In this document: positions 34,830 through 48,147 of the stretch, piece by piece | How the letters are laid out: each line of letters starts with the position of its first letter | How positions within the stretch are numbered: the first letter of the stretch is position 1 | Assembly: GCA_036417435.1 (NCBI GenBank) | Contig: CM070906.1 | Location: forward strand, 45,025,396-45,089,395 | Source of the DNA: Inia geoffrensis | Lineage: Eukaryota; Chordata; Mammalia; Artiodactyla; Iniidae | Direction: 5' to 3' | Length of the DNA: 64,000 nucleotides | Position numbers and translations under genes: made by a program | The notes under the pieces: model-generated | Database searches by the model: none | Told to the model about the DNA's origin: nothing | Seen by the model: the letters and a program-made list of their open reading frames with translations, nothing else

Positions 34830-37289
34830 ATCCACTGTTTACTTATTTATCTAGGACATTCACTTTAACTAGAGTCTTCTATCTTGATATCTGAACATGT
34901 TATTTTGTTTACCAATTTCCCTAATTAAATCATTTACATTATGTATATAAGATACATACATATATATATATATATTCGTATATATACATATACATATATA
35001 CCCAAAAATTAACCTTTCCTTTTTTGCATTCTCTCATTAACAAGAAATTCTTTTGATGAACAAATACATACGGAATTACAGGTTCATAAAGAACTTGCCT
35101 CTTCCTTTTACTAGATATCACCAAATATTTATATAAAATTCTCACCAATTTACACACTCCTACTAACAGTTCCCAGAACTGAATGTTCCCAGTTCCTCAC
35201 ATCTTCATTGATATTTAATATTACCAGTGTTTTATATTTATGCCAATCTGCTAGATCTGACAATGTAAATTATTTTAACTTGAAATTTGCTAATTATTAG
35301 CAAGGTTGAGCATCTTTTCATGTTTATGATCATTTAGAGTTCCTTCTCTGTGAATTCAGTGTTCAAACGTTTTACCCATTTTAAAAATTGGGTTGCTTGC
35401 TTCTTCTTCCTGATTTGAACACATTTCTTATATAGTCTAAATAATAATCTGTTGTTAGTGAAAGGCATTATACTTATATATCTTCTGCTAGTATGTGGCC
35501 AGTCTTTTACATTTTTGTAAATATATATACATTTTGATATACATGATCTTATAATTATTTATAGTATATTTAAAATGTTATTGTTATAAAATAATTCTAT
35601 CATATTTTTATAATAGTTTTATTTAAAGTTTCAGTTTTAATATTTATATCTTATTGCATATGGAATTGATTTTTATGTAGGTGCAGACAAGAAATGTAAT
35701 TTTACTGTGCTATTTTAATTTTTCTTGTGTCTTTAGATTTGTTCATTTTTTTCTTCCTAACTTATTGATTTGAATATTTAGATCACTTTCCCCAATATTT
35801 CTTATTTTCTGATAAATGATAAGAAGAAAAAGAATTATTTCTGTCTTACTTCAGCTACTGTATTTTGGAGTTTCTTTTTACAGCAGTATATTATGAATGC
35901 TAGATAACAGCATTACTATTATTGGTAAACTTCCTTGTGTGTTCTAGCCTGATGATTTCCAATGTTTCTCAGTTGAGAGATGAACGCTCAAGATAGTATA
36001 TCTTGACATTTTTCTTTATTATTTCCATGCTTTTAAACGGTAAACTATACTTTTTTGTGTGTGTGAGCAACTGACAAATCTATTAAATCAAGTGAAAGAA
36101 GCTATGCTAAATTCTTTGTTATTTTATTATATTTATAAGGGAAACTTCATTATCCCTTTGGTACTTTGAAAGGACAGAGTGTGTTGTCTATTTGACCCAT
36201 GACTGTCTCTCATTAGTCTGTGCCTGTGATTTCAGCCAGCCTATAATTACTGATGGAAATGACTGAACTATCATCATCTGAAGTCTAGGAGAAAAGTCAG
36301 CTCTAATTGTAATTTGGTCATAAGTAAGTACTGTATTTATGTCACCATTATTAAATATATGTACTTTTATTATGACAGTGAAATTCACTTTTCCCTTACT
36401 TAGTGGTGGAGCAGCCCAAAATGCTAGGTACCTTGAATTTCCTGACAATCTCTGATGTCAATTCAGTTAGACTGCCATTCTAGGTATTAAGCTGGTGCAA
36501 TCATAAGGCTTACTTTGCTTCTTTCTCTTTCTTTAAGGATCACAATGCTGCATTGTTTAACTGCCAAATCCTAGAAATATTTTTTTTTGGATATTTTAGT
36601 TGTTTCATATGTTTTAGTTGTTTAGTTGCTTCATGTGTTCTGTTTAAGACGTGTCCTGTTTAAGAATCTTTTATTAAACAATAGTCATGAAGATCATCTC
36701 TTATGTTTTCTTTCAGGTGCTTCATTGTTTCATACTTTTCATTTGTATCTACAATTCACTGTGAATAAATTTTTGTGTATTGTGTGAGGTAATTTTTTTC
36801 CAAATAAATATCCAACTAATCTAACATCATTTATTGAAAAGATCATGTTTATCCACTGAATTGCAGTAACACCTTTGCCATAACCAGATGACTGAATATA
36901 TGATCCTGGGAGCATTGGTCCATTTGTCTATCCTTGCACCAGAAAGAGACTATTTTAAATATGTTAAGTATTTAATCTGATAATGTGAGTCCTCGAACTT
37001 CATTCTTCTTTCAAAAATTGTATTACTATCCAAGATTTCTTAATTTACAAATTCATGTTAGAATCAGCTTGTCAATTTATACACACATACCTGCAATGAA
37101 TCTATAAATTTGCAGAGATTGACATTTTAACAATATTGATTCTATCAATACATAAACCTGGTCTACTTGTCTATTTATTTCTTTCTTCTAATTTAGCTTA
37201 CAGTATGTTTTTTAATTACTTGCTCCATCCTTTGCATTTTTAAAAACTGGTAGCTTTATCTAAAAGCTTGATTATCTTAAATTTAAATT
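34830..37289 (-). mobile_element. Old L1M (L1ME/MC-like), long decayed copy
   Basis: Reverse-strand L1 words are spread over 2.4 kb: AAGGTTGAGCATCTTTTCATG, CGTTTTACCCATTTTAAAAATTGGG, GTGTATTGTGTGAGGTAA, CATCATTTATTGAAAAGATC, TGTCTATCCTTGCACCAG and GACATTTTAACAATATTGATTCT. The order is right for a 3'-to-5' reading of ORF2. A TA-rich tract lies at 34,950-35,000. No open frame remains. Confidence 0.75.
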
Positions 37290-37299
37290 TCACTACCTT

Positions 37300-37503
37300 T
37301 TTTTTTTTTTGGCGGTACGTGTGCCCTTCACCGCTGTGGCCTCTCCCGTTGTGGAGCACAGGCTCCGGACGCGCAGGCTCAGCGGCCATGGCTCATGGGC
37401 CCAGCCGCTCCGCGGCATGTGGGATCCTCCCGGACCGGGGCACGAACCTGCGTCCCCTGCATCCGCAGGCAGACTCCCAACCACTGTGCCACCAGGGAAC
37501 CCC
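37300..37503 (-). mobile_element. CHR SINE (copy 6)
   Basis: Minus strand: T run, GGCGGTACGTGTGCCC at left and CCACCAGGGAACCCC at right. The TSD TCACTACCTT lies at 37,290-37,299 and 37,504-37,513. The terminal GGGTTCCC differs from the usual GGGCTTCCC. Confidence 0.96.
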
Positions 37504-37513
37504 TCACTACCTT

Positions 37514-39459
37514 AATTTTAAGAACAACTTTTTATATTTCTTATAAAAAATTGTGGAAGTAACATACATTTGCTCTGATCTATTGAGTATGAGGAAAATA
37601 AAAGGTTTTGCAGGAAACTCACTCTTGTTGCAGAAAAACAACATTTATCCACTTATCATAATGTACAAATCTTTGGTGTCCTTTCTCATACAAATTTAGA
37701 CTACTATATAATCAATCTCTGTTGTGCTTTTTTATACGAATAGCATCATGTTAATCACGTTGCTATTGAATTTGCTTTTGTTGATGAAAAATGAAACATG
37801 AGTATTTCTGCAGTCAAGAGATTAGAGCTATGGCATTTTTTCTTGTATATGTGCAAAATTCTACTTCATAAGAAAGTTGTACAATCACTTCTCAGCATTT
37901 AGGCTAAGATCAACTGAAACATTTTCCTGCTTATGAACATTATGCTTGTTTACAATTCAAACATAATGTGCATATCAGGATGATTCTTTCTACGTCACTA
38001 TTTTGTGGTTGCTGTGACATCAAAGGCTTACAATTCCATACTGTTTACAAAGTTGATTTTCATGGTTTCTGTCTATATACAGTTACATATTTCTTTGATT
38101 TCAGTAAATGGAATCCTGAAACACCACTAAAAGTTCAACTATTTTATTTCACTGCTTGGTTGCATTTTGTATTTCTTTGTTTCTCTGAAGACATTTTAAT
38201 ATATTTCCATTTGGCTCTGAGACAGCTTAATGCCTCCATCCAGACCCTTACATCATTATTTTCTCTAATTTGAATAAACAAGAGTCTTCGCTCCACTGCA
38301 CATGTCACTAAGGTTGTAGCTAAGTTTTTCATCAATCTCTTTATAATCTGATTGAATTCTGTATTTTCTCCATGTTCTTCCTTCTTGTAAAATATGTATA
38401 TATTCCAGCTGAATATGTCTTGTGAATTTAAGGTCACAAAAATAGTTTTACTTGGAGACTACTCAAATGAAACATTTGCTACTTCACTCCTTGCAATGAG
38501 GAAGAAGTCTAGCCTCAATGGTTTGTCTTAATTACTCTGAAATCAACAAATCTAGAAAACATTTATTGTTCTCAAGATTTAAAATTCTTACTCATGAACA
38601 ATTTAAAAAATAACAGAAATATTTTAATATTTGTGAACTAGAATGTTTAGCTTTTGAATGAGAAAAGGCATTTGCAAAGATGTAATGAAGTGTTTGTTAT
38701 TTAATAAAACATATTGATATAACTCATCCAATTTTGTAATAAAATAAAAATTCATGCTATAAGTTTGGCTTTATGTAATAGTAAACTTTAGATTTTTCTT
38801 TTTGCTACGTAAATAGGCATGATCATTATAATAACTATTGTTTTCATACATACCTCCAAACAGTTTATTATATCTATTTATACTAGGCATACAATGGGTA
38901 TTGAGCTATGTAAATCTGTTTACAATGCAGATGAGTCAAACAGAAAGTTCATGAAAATAATGAACTATAATATTCTCTTTAACTACTATTTTAAAATAGC
39001 TTTTGGGTTTCAAGTCATGTTATATGTGTCTCACTTAGATTCCATTCTTTCAGTGGTATATGGAAGATAAAAATTTAGGGTTTGGGGACGTAAAGCTCTC
39101 TTAAAGTAAAAACTAGGGAATTAAACCTTGTATTCATAATTCTTAGCTGAAAAACAGTATGCACCACCTCTTTGGCTTCTATAATGATGGCAGTTCTAAA
39201 ATTGAGAATTTCTCAGGATTCTCCAGAAACTGATGGTGTCACGGAGACAGCTTTCCAAAAAACTTTGGATCAGTCAGCAACCACTAGATATGTACCAAAA
39301 TGACAGTGACATTCTTCCTTGTCTCTTTCTCTTCCTTTTTGCGATTATATTTTTCTCACGCTGTTCGTTTAAGGTTTGTACTGAAAACTTCTTTTGGGGA
39401 GCAGGAATCAGGGGCAATTGATATAGATCTATTTGGTACCTGTCATTTAATAAACTGGG
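37514..39459. other. Intergenic DNA, no gene recognised
   Basis: Frames of about 100 codons (37,968-38,273 plus; 38,144-38,437 minus) overlap each other on opposite strands and show no domain. No repeat was named. Confidence 0.4.
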
Positions 39460-39585
39460 ATCATGTAAAGATGCAGATTCTGATTCAGTATGTCTGGGGT
39501 CATACCTGAGATTCTGTGTTTTAACAAGCTTCTAGGGTGTACAGATACTACTGGTCCATGATTACTTTGCAGAGCAAAATCTACA
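39460..39585. mobile_element. MER5-like hAT DNA transposon fragment
   Basis: GATGCAGATTCTGATTCAGTATGTCTGGGGTCATACCTGAGATTCTGTGTTTTAACAAGC followed by TACTACTGGTCCATGATTAC has the motif order of MER5-type elements. Nonautonomous; ends are approximate. Confidence 0.7.
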
Positions 39586-41031
39586 AAGGGTATTGCATTT
39601 GGTATTGTAAGTGTTAGTAGCAAAAACAGTGAAAGTTAAGAGTTAGTACAGCTTGAAGTTCCTATATTAAATTTTACTCTCCTATGCTAATACTATTCAG
39701 GCAAAGTACAGCAAATATAAAAAGGAAACTAAAAAGCTAGAAATGAAAGTATTCCTTTAACTAACTAGAATTATATCATGATTCCACATAAGAAGAGTTA
39801 TTCTTATACCAGAGAATCTTGCCCTTGACATGTTCTTCCTAATTATTGTATTAATCAAGAGTGATTAACTTCTTGCCAGAAAATATTGCTTCTTTATGAA
39901 GCCCTCTTAAAGTAATTATCTTGCACTGCAGTAAACTCTGTCTTTCAATAGGCGATAGAATATTAATAATCAAAAAGGAAATAGCTCCAAAATTTAATTA
40001 CATTTCAGAATTCTCTGACTGCTGATTCTGTTTAGGTTTGCAAAACAGATGCAAAATATCATTAAACAAATTGTACAAGAACCAAAAAAAAATCAGAGAA
40101 TGAATTCAATACAAAGTCATGAAGTTAATTATAGTATTATGTGGCTAAGCATTACATCTTATGGAGCTATAGATATCTCTGATCTGTTTGGTGATGTCCT
40201 AGAAAGTTAGCCACTCAACATATGCCATAATTGAGTCCACAAGAACAGCTAAAGAATGAAATAAGGAAAATAGTAGGCAAATTCATAAATTTTCTATTTA
40301 TATTTCCAACCACAGACACATTCTTTATTTAACTAACAGATTGTGTATGTATAGGCCATTAGTGATCATTAATCTATGAAACAGTTCTTGAATTTCACAA
40401 GTAGGTTGGAATTTCACAAGTTGCATTTCACATCAGGGAGTCAAGATTATTCACCACTTTTATATGCTAACACCTGTGATCAAGTCATGAAGGCTGATAA
40501 ACTAGCATTTAGCTCTTTGTATAACCACTTAAGCAGAAGGATAAGTCACGAATTTGCCAATTGCTCTCCCCTACTGAGAATATTAGCTGATATTCATAAC
40601 ATATGCACATGAAAGCTTGAAAATTTCTATAACCTCCCTCAGCCCAAAACTTAAGAGTATTAAACTGCTGGTGCCCATAATCAAATCCAAAAGAAGAAAC
40701 TGGACTCAGTATTTAGGATAGCATCATTTCTTCATGGCTCTTTATTATGTATGGTAGAGTAGAGGCTCTGAGGAAACCAGGCATTGAAGTTTGGCAAGTT
40801 GACTGTATACGTTTTCTGAATTAAAGGAGACAACACTCATTTGTTTTTTTCTAAAATTTTAAAATAGGTGAAATATGCATAAATATTGCAGGTATGGTGT
40901 CTGTTCCTTCATTTCATGGAAAATGCGGATTTGTTTGTTTTTACCAAAATTGGTATCCTTATATCTCCATTGCTTGTTTCATGTTTTATATAAGACTCTA
41001 AGTAGCACAACATCACTGCTTTTATTAAGAC
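39586..41031. other. Intergenic DNA, nothing recognised
   Basis: No gene, RNA or named repeat. It contains the flank into which L1 copy B inserted. Confidence 0.4.
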
Positions 41032-42143
41032 AAGATGGTGGAGTAGGAGGACCTTGGGCTCACCTCCTCTCACGGGCACACCAAAATCACAACTAACTCT
41101 GAGCAACCATTGACAAAAAAGACTGGAATCTACCAAAAAATATATATATATTCTACATCCAAACACATAAAGAAGAAACCAGGAGATGATAGGAGGAGCA
41201 CACTCCTGATATCATTAAATTCCATAACACCAGGGTGGGTGACCCACAAACTGGAGAATAATTATGTTGCAGAAGTTCTCCCACAGGAGTGAGAGCTCTA
41301 AGCCCCATGCCAGGCCTCCCGGCCTAGGGGTCCTGCATGAGGAGGAGGAGCCCCTAGAGCATTAGGTTTTCAAGGCCACTAGGGCTTAACTACAGGAGTT
41401 CCACAGGACTGGGGGAAACAGAGGCTCCAATCTTGGAGGGTGCACACAAGGTCCTGTGCATACCAGGTCCCAGGGCAAAAGCAGTGACTCATTTGGGGCC
41501 TGGGCCAGACCTACCTGCTGGTTTTGGTGGGTCTCCTGTGGAGGCAGTGGGCAGCTGCGGCTCTCTGGGGTCATAAAATATGGTGGTGGACATTGCAGGG
41601 ACCTACGTGAACTCTGGCTGGGGCAGGCATTTTAGGTCCTTGGCACTGAGACCTGGTTCCACCCAACAGCTTGTAAGCTCCAGTGCTGGGATGCCTCAGA
41701 CCAAACAACTGACAGGGTGGGAACACAGGTGTACCCATCAGCATGCAGGCTACTTAAAGACATCTTGAGCCCAAAGTCACCTCTAGACACACCCCTTGAC
41801 ACAGCCCTGCCCATCAGAGGGTCAAGGCCCAGCCCCACCCACCAGTGGGCAGGCACCAGCCCCTTCCTCCAGGAAGCCTGCACAAACCTCTAGACCAGCT
41901 TCACCAGTCAGGGGGCAGACACCAGAAGCAAGGAGACTAAGATCCTGCAGCCTGCAGAACTGAGTCCAAAAACACAGGTCAGAACCTACCCTGGGAGCAG
42001 GTGGTCCCTGGTCTTGGGGTTACGAGAGGGGAGTGTACTGCTGGGGCACATAGGATATCCCACACAGAGAGTCACTTCTCCAAGGTTGAGAAACATAACT
42101 AATCTACTACATGCATAAAAATACAAATAGCAACTTAGACAAA

Positions 42144-42912
42144 ATGAGACAGCAAAGGAATGTGTTCCAGACTAAGGAATAAGATAAAACCCTGAAAGAA
42201 CAATTAAGTGAAGTGGAGATAAAGAACAACCAAAGTTGAAGAAGACAATAACTGAAATTAAAAATACACTACAAGGAGTCAATAGCAGAACAAATGAGGC
42301 AGAAGAACAAATCAGTGAGCTGGAAGACAGAGTGGTGTAAATCACTGCTGCAGGAAAAAAAAAAAAAAAACAATGAAAAGAAATGAGGACAGTTTAAGAT
42401 ACCTCTGGGACAATGTCAAATGCATCAACATTCACATTATGGGGGCCCCAGAAGGAGAAAGGAGAGAGAAAGTGCCTAAGAAAATATTTAAGACATAATA
42501 GCTGAAAAATTCTCTAACATGGGAAAGCACAGAGAGTCCCATATAAGATAAACCCCAGGAGGAACATGCCGAGACACGCAGTAATCAAACTGACAAAAAT
42601 TAAAGACAAAGAGAAAATATTAAAAGGAATGATGAAAAGCAACAAATAATGAACAAGGGAATCCCCACAGACTAGCAGCTGATTTTTCAGCAGAAATTCT
42701 AAAGGCCAGAAGGGAGTGGCATGATATATTTAAAGTGATGAAAGGGAAAAACCTACCAAGAACACTCTACCCAGCAAGGCTCTCATTCAAATTTGATGGA
42801 GAAATCAAAAGCTTTACAGACAAGCAAAAGCTAAAAAAAATCACACCACCAAAGCAGCTTTACAACAAATGCTAAAGGAACTTTCTAAGAGGAAAACAAA
42901 AGTCCACAACTA
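42144..42912 (+). pseudogene. L1 copy B ORF1, broken
   Basis: Starts ATGAGACAGCAAAGGAATGTG. Codon 13 is TAA (42,180), and a second TAA lies in the coiled-coil part near 42,338. The C-terminal region is recognisable (CTGATTTTTCAGCAGAAATTC; CTCATTCAAATTTGATGGAG), ending after CTAAAGGAACTTTCTAAG. An A-run at 42,355-42,370 likely adds a frameshift. Confidence 0.85.
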
Positions 42913-43276
42913 GAAACAAGAAAATTATGAAATAGGAAAGCTCACAGGTACAGGCAAATATATAGTGAAGGTAGGAAATCATCCACACAAAATTATGATA
43001 TCAAAACCAGTAATTTTAAGAGGAGAGAACAAGTGCAGTATATTTGAAATGCATTTGATATTAAGAGATCAGTAACTTTAAACAATCATGTATTTATATA
43101 GACTGCTATATCAAAAACTCACCGTAACCACAAATGAAAAATCTATAATAGATATATGCACAAAAATGAAAACAGAATCCAAACATGACACTAAAGATGG
43201 TCATCAAATCACAAGAGAACAAAAGAGGAAAGGAAGAAAAAAGACCTACAAAAACAAATCCAAAACAACTAACAAA

Positions 43277-46200
43277 ATGGCAATAAGAACATGCATATTG
43301 ATAGTTATGTTAAATGTAAATGGATTGAGTGCTCCAACCAAAAGACATAGACTGGCTAAATGGATATAAAAACAAGACCCATATATATATTGTCTACAAG
43401 AGATCCACTTTAGATCTAGAGACAGATACAAACTGAAAGTGAGGGGATGGAAAAGCTATTCCATGAAAATGGAAATCAAAAGAAATCCAAGTAGCAATAC
43501 TCATATCAAACAAAATAGACTTTAAAATAAAGACTGTTACAAGAGACAAAGAAGGACACTACATAATGATCAAAGGATTAATCCAAAAAGAAGATGTAAC
43601 AATTGTAAATATATATGTCCCCAAACAGGAGCACCTCAATATATAAGGCAAATGTTAACAGGCATAAAAGGAGAAATTGACAGTAACAATAATAGTGGGG
43701 AAATTTAACACCCCACTTACATCAATGGACAGATCATTCAGATAGAAAATCAGTAAAAAAACACAGGCCTTAAATGACACATTATGGACTTAATTGATAT
43801 TTATAGAACATTCCATCCCAAAGCAGAAGTATACACTTTTTTTCCAAGTGCACACAGGACATTCTCAGGATAGATCACATGCTGGGCCACAATGCAAGTC
43901 TCAGAAAACTGAAATTATATCACATATCTTTTCACTATGAGATTAGAAATCAACTAAAAGAAAAAAACTGGAAAAAACACAAACACATGGAGGCTAAACA
44001 ATATACTACTAAACAACCAATGGATCACTGAAGAAATCAAAGGAGAAATAAAAAACTATCTAGAGGCAAATAAAAATGAAACACAATGATCCAAAACATA
44101 TGGGATGCAGCAAAAGTATTTCTAAGAGGGAAGACTATAGCCATACAAGCTTACCTTAGGAGACAAGAAAAATCTCAAATAAACAACCTAAGCTTATTCA
44201 ACTAGAGAAAGAAGAACAAACAAAACCCAAAGTTGGGAGAAGGAAATAAATCATAAAGATTAGAGCAGAAATAAATGAAATAGAGACTAATAAAACAATA
44301 GAAAAGCTCAATGAAACTAAAAGTTGGTTCTTTGCAAAGTTAAACAAAATTGATAAACATTTAGCCAGACTCATCAAAAAGAAAGGGAGAGGGCCAAAAT
44401 CAATACCTTTAGAAAGGAAAAAGGAGAAGTCACAACCAATATCACAGAAGTACAAAGGACCATAAGAAACTACTACAAGCAACTATATATATGCCAATAA
44501 AATGGATGACCTAGTAGAAATGGACACATTCTTAAAACGTTACAATCTCCCATAACTGAACCAGGAAGAAAGAGAAAATATGAACAGATCAGTTACAAGT
44601 ACTGAAATTGAATCTGTGATTAAAAAACTTCCAACAAACAAAGGTCCAGGACCAGATGGCTTCACAGGCGAATTCTACCAAACATCTAGAGAAGAGTTAA
44701 CACCTATACTTCTGAAACTATTCCATAAAATTGTAGAGGAAGAAACACTTTGTAATTCATTCTATGGGCCCACCACCACCCTGATACCAAAACCAGACAA
44801 AGATACCACAAAAAAGAAAATTACAGGCCAATATGACTGATGAACCTAGACGCAAAAATCGTCAACAAGGGCTTCCCTGGTGGCGCAGTGGTTGAGAGTC
44901 CGCCTGCCAGTGCAGGGGACAAGGGTTCGTGCCCCGGTCCGGGAAGATCCCACATGCCGCAGAGCAGCTGGGCCCGTGAGCCATGGCCACTGAGCCTGCG
45001 CATCCAGAGCCTGTGCTCCGCAAGGGGAGAGGCCACAACAGTGAGAGGCCCGCGTACCGCAAAAAAAAAAAAAAAAAAATCGTCAACAAAACACTAGCAA
45101 ATTGAATTCAACAATACATTAAAAGGATCATAAACCATGATCAAGTGGGATTTATCCCAGGGATGCAAGGATTCTTCAATATCTGCAAATAGTGTGATAT
45201 ACCACATTAACAAATTGAATAATAAAAACCATATGATCATCTCAATAGATGCAGAAAAAGCTTTTGATAAAATTTAATATCCATTTCTGATAAAAACTCT
45301 CCAGAAACTAGGCCTAGAGGGAACATACCTCAACATAATAAAGGCCATATATGACAAACCCACAGCTAACATCATAATATCATACAAGACATCATACAAG
45401 ACAATGATGCCTATTCTCACCACTTTTATTCAACCTAGTTTTGGAAGCCCTAGCCACAGCAAACAGAGAAGAAAAAGAAATAAAAGGAATCCAAATTGAA
45501 AAGAGGAAGTAAAACAGTCACTGTTTGCAGATGACATGACAGTATACACAGAAAATCTTAAAGACACTACCAGAAAACTACTAGAGCTCATCAATGATTT
45601 CAGTAAAGTTGCAGGATACAAAGTTAATATACAGAAACCTGTTGCATTTCTATACACTAATAAAGATCAGAAGGAGAAATTAAGGAAACAATTTTATTTT
45701 ACCATCACATCAAAAAGAATAAAATACCTAGGGACAAACCTACCTAAGGAGGCAAAAACCTGTACTCTGAAAACTGTAAGATGGTGATGAAAAAAATCAA
45801 AGATGACACAAACAAAAAGATATACCGTGTTCTTAGAATGGACAAATCAATATTGTCAAAATGACTAACTACCCAAAGCAATCTACAGATTCAATGAAAT
45901 CCCTATAAAATTACTAATGGCATTTTTCACAGAAATAGAAAAAAATTTTTTAAATTTGTATGGAAATACAAAAGACCCCAAATAGTAATCCTGAGCAATC
46001 TTGAGAAAGAAAAGTGAAGCTGGAGGAATCAGGCTCCCTGACTTTAGACCATACTAGAAAGCTACAGTCATTGAAACAGTATGGTACTGGCACAAACACA
46101 GAAATGCAGATCAGTGGAACAGGATAGAAAGCCCAGAAATAAACCCATGTGCCTATGGTCAATTAATCTATGACAAAGGAGGCAAGAATATACAATGGAG

Positions 46201-47233
46201 GAAAGACAGTCCTTCAATAACTGCTGCTGCGGAAACTGGACAGCTACATGTAAAAGAATAAAATTAGAACAGTCTCTAAAGCCAGGCACAAAAATAAACT
46301 CGAAATGGATTAAAGGACTAAATGTAAGACTGGACACTATAAAACTCCTAGAGGACAACATAGGCAGGAGACTCTTTTACATAAATAGCAGCAATATCTT
46401 TTTGGATCTGTCACTTAGAGTAATAGAAATAAGAACACAAATAAACAAATGGGACCTAATTAAACTTAAAATCTTTTGCACAGCAAAGGAAACCACAAGC
46501 AAAACAAAAAGACAACCTATAGGATAGGAGAAAATATTTGCAAATGATGCAACTGACAAGGGATTAATCTCCAAAATATACAAACAGCTCATGTAGCTCA
46601 ATGTCAAAAAAAACAAAAAACCCAATCAAAAAGTGGGCCGAAGACCTAAATGTCTTCCAAAGAAGACACACAGATGGCCAACAGGCACCTGAAAAGACGC
46701 TCCAAATTGCTAATTATTAGAGAAATGCAATTCAAAACTACAATGAGGTATATCACCTCATACCAGTCAGAATGGCTCTCATTCAAAAGTCTACAAATAA
46801 TAAATGTTGGAGAGGATTTGGAGAAAAAGGAACCCTCCTACACTGTGGGTGGGAATGTAAATTGGTGCAGCCACTATGGAGAACAGTATGGAGGTTTCTT
46901 AAAAAAACTAAAAATAGAGCTACCATATGATCCAGCAATCCCACTCCTGGACATATATCCAGAGGAAACCATAATTCAAAAAGATACATGCACCCCAATA
47001 TTCGTTCCAGCACTATTTACAATAGCCAGGATGTGGAAACAACCTAAATGTCCATCAACAGATGAATGTATACGAAGACGTGGTATATATACACAGTAGA
47101 GTATTACTCAGCCATAAGACAGAATGAAATAATGCCATTTGCAGCAACATGGATGGACTTAGAGATTATCATCTAAGTAAGCCAGACAGAAAAAGACAAC
47201 TATCATGTGACGTCATTCATATGTGAAATCTAA
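43277..47233 (+). pseudogene. L1 copy B ORF2, broken
   Basis: The ATG at 43,277 opens the endonuclease with an intact LNVNGLSAPTKRHRLA, then a TAA at 43,367 where copy A reads a glutamine codon. The GDFNTP site near 43,697 reads GKFNTP in the matching frame, losing the catalytic Asp. RT FADD survives at 45,524-45,535. The C-terminal cysteine region near 46,800 has FGEKG in place of CGEKG. Many indels are present, and a CHR SINE splits it at 44,869-45,074. The longest plausible piece is 149 codons (46,650-47,099). Confidence 0.92.
44869..45074 (+). mobile_element. CHR SINE (copy 7), inserted in L1 copy B ORF2
   Basis: Full-length, with a perfect 15-bp TSD AAAAATCGTCAACAA at 44,854-44,868 and 45,075-45,089. 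It interrupts the RT region a little downstream of the equivalent site hit by copy 4 in L1 copy A. Confidence 0.98.
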
Positions 47234-47390
47234 AAAATGATACAAATGAACTTACTTACAAAACAGAAACATATTCACAGGCTTAAAAAACAAACTTACA
47301 ATTATCAAAAGGAAAAGAGGGTGGGGGGGAGGAATAAATTAGGAGTTTGGGATTAACATATGAACACCACTATATATAAAATAGATAACC

Positions 47391-47594
47391 GGGGCTTCCC
47401 TGGTGGTGCAGTGGTTGAGAGCCCACCTGCCGATGCAGGGGACACAGGTTCATGCCCTGGTCTGGGAAGATCCCACATGCCGTGGAGCGGCTGGGCCCGT
47501 GAGCCATGGCCGTTGAGCCTGTGCATCCGGAGCCTGTGCTCCGCAATGGGAGAGGCCACAACAGTGAGAGGCCCACATACCACACACACAAAAA
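47391..47594 (+). mobile_element. CHR SINE (copy 8), inserted in L1 copy B 3' UTR
   Basis: Full-length but with an altered tail (CCACACACACAAAAAAG). The TSD is at least AGATAACC (47,383-47,390 and 47,595-47,602). It splits the TATAAAATAGATAACC/AACAAGG word of the L1 3' UTR. Confidence 0.96.
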
Positions 47595-47670
47595 AGATAA
47601 CCAACAAGGGCCTACTGTATAGCACAGGGAACTACACTCAATATTTTGTAATAACCTATAAGGGAAAAGA

Positions 47671-47671
<1 letters not shown>

Positions 47672-47705
<34 letters not shown>

Positions 47706-47731
47706 ATCTACATTATATATATATATATATA
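47672..47731. repeat. (TCTA)n and (TA)n microsatellite in L1 3' UTR
   Basis: About eight TCTA units, then TCATCTACAT, then about nine TA units, at the A/T-rich position of the copy B 3' UTR. Confidence 0.96.
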
Positions 47732-47820
47732 AACTGAATCACTGTGCTGTATACCTGAAACTAACACGATATTGTACATCAACTATACTTCAATAAAAAT
47801 AAATAAATAAATAAATAAAA

Positions 47821-48147
47821 ACAACAACATAGGATGCATCCTATTAATAAATGTGGGACTCTTCAATCATGGATGTAGAGTTATTTTGTGGAACAAATCA
47901 AGTAAAACCTATATTTGCTTGATGGCAAAATTTAAACTCTTTGATTCTATAAATCCCTAGTTATTTATAAACAGAATAATTAAATCAATTTATAAATGGT
48001 ACATTTAAAATTATATATTGCTTATATTTTTACTTATATTTATTGCTTACATTATGTTATAATGCTTATATTACTGGGATGACTTGAATATATTTTATAC
48101 AAATTTAACCAGTTATTTTGTTATACATTTCTCTGAATCAAATAGTT
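47821..48147. other. Short AT-rich spacer between two L1s
   Basis: No gene or repeat recognised. Confidence 0.4.

Larger units (their letters stand above)
41032..47820 (+). mobile_element. Near full-length older L1, 'copy B' (dead)
   Basis: The 5' UTR starts at AAGATGGTGGAGTAGGAGGACC (about 41,032) and runs to about 42,143. ORF1 region 42,144-42,912, ORF2 region 43,277 to about 47,233, then a 3' UTR of the CTGAAACTAACACGATATTG type ending in (AAAT)n near 47,795-47,818. The 5' and 3' UTRs differ clearly from copy A, so it is another subfamily and more diverged. It hosts two CHR SINEs. I could not identify a TSD. Confidence 0.93.
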
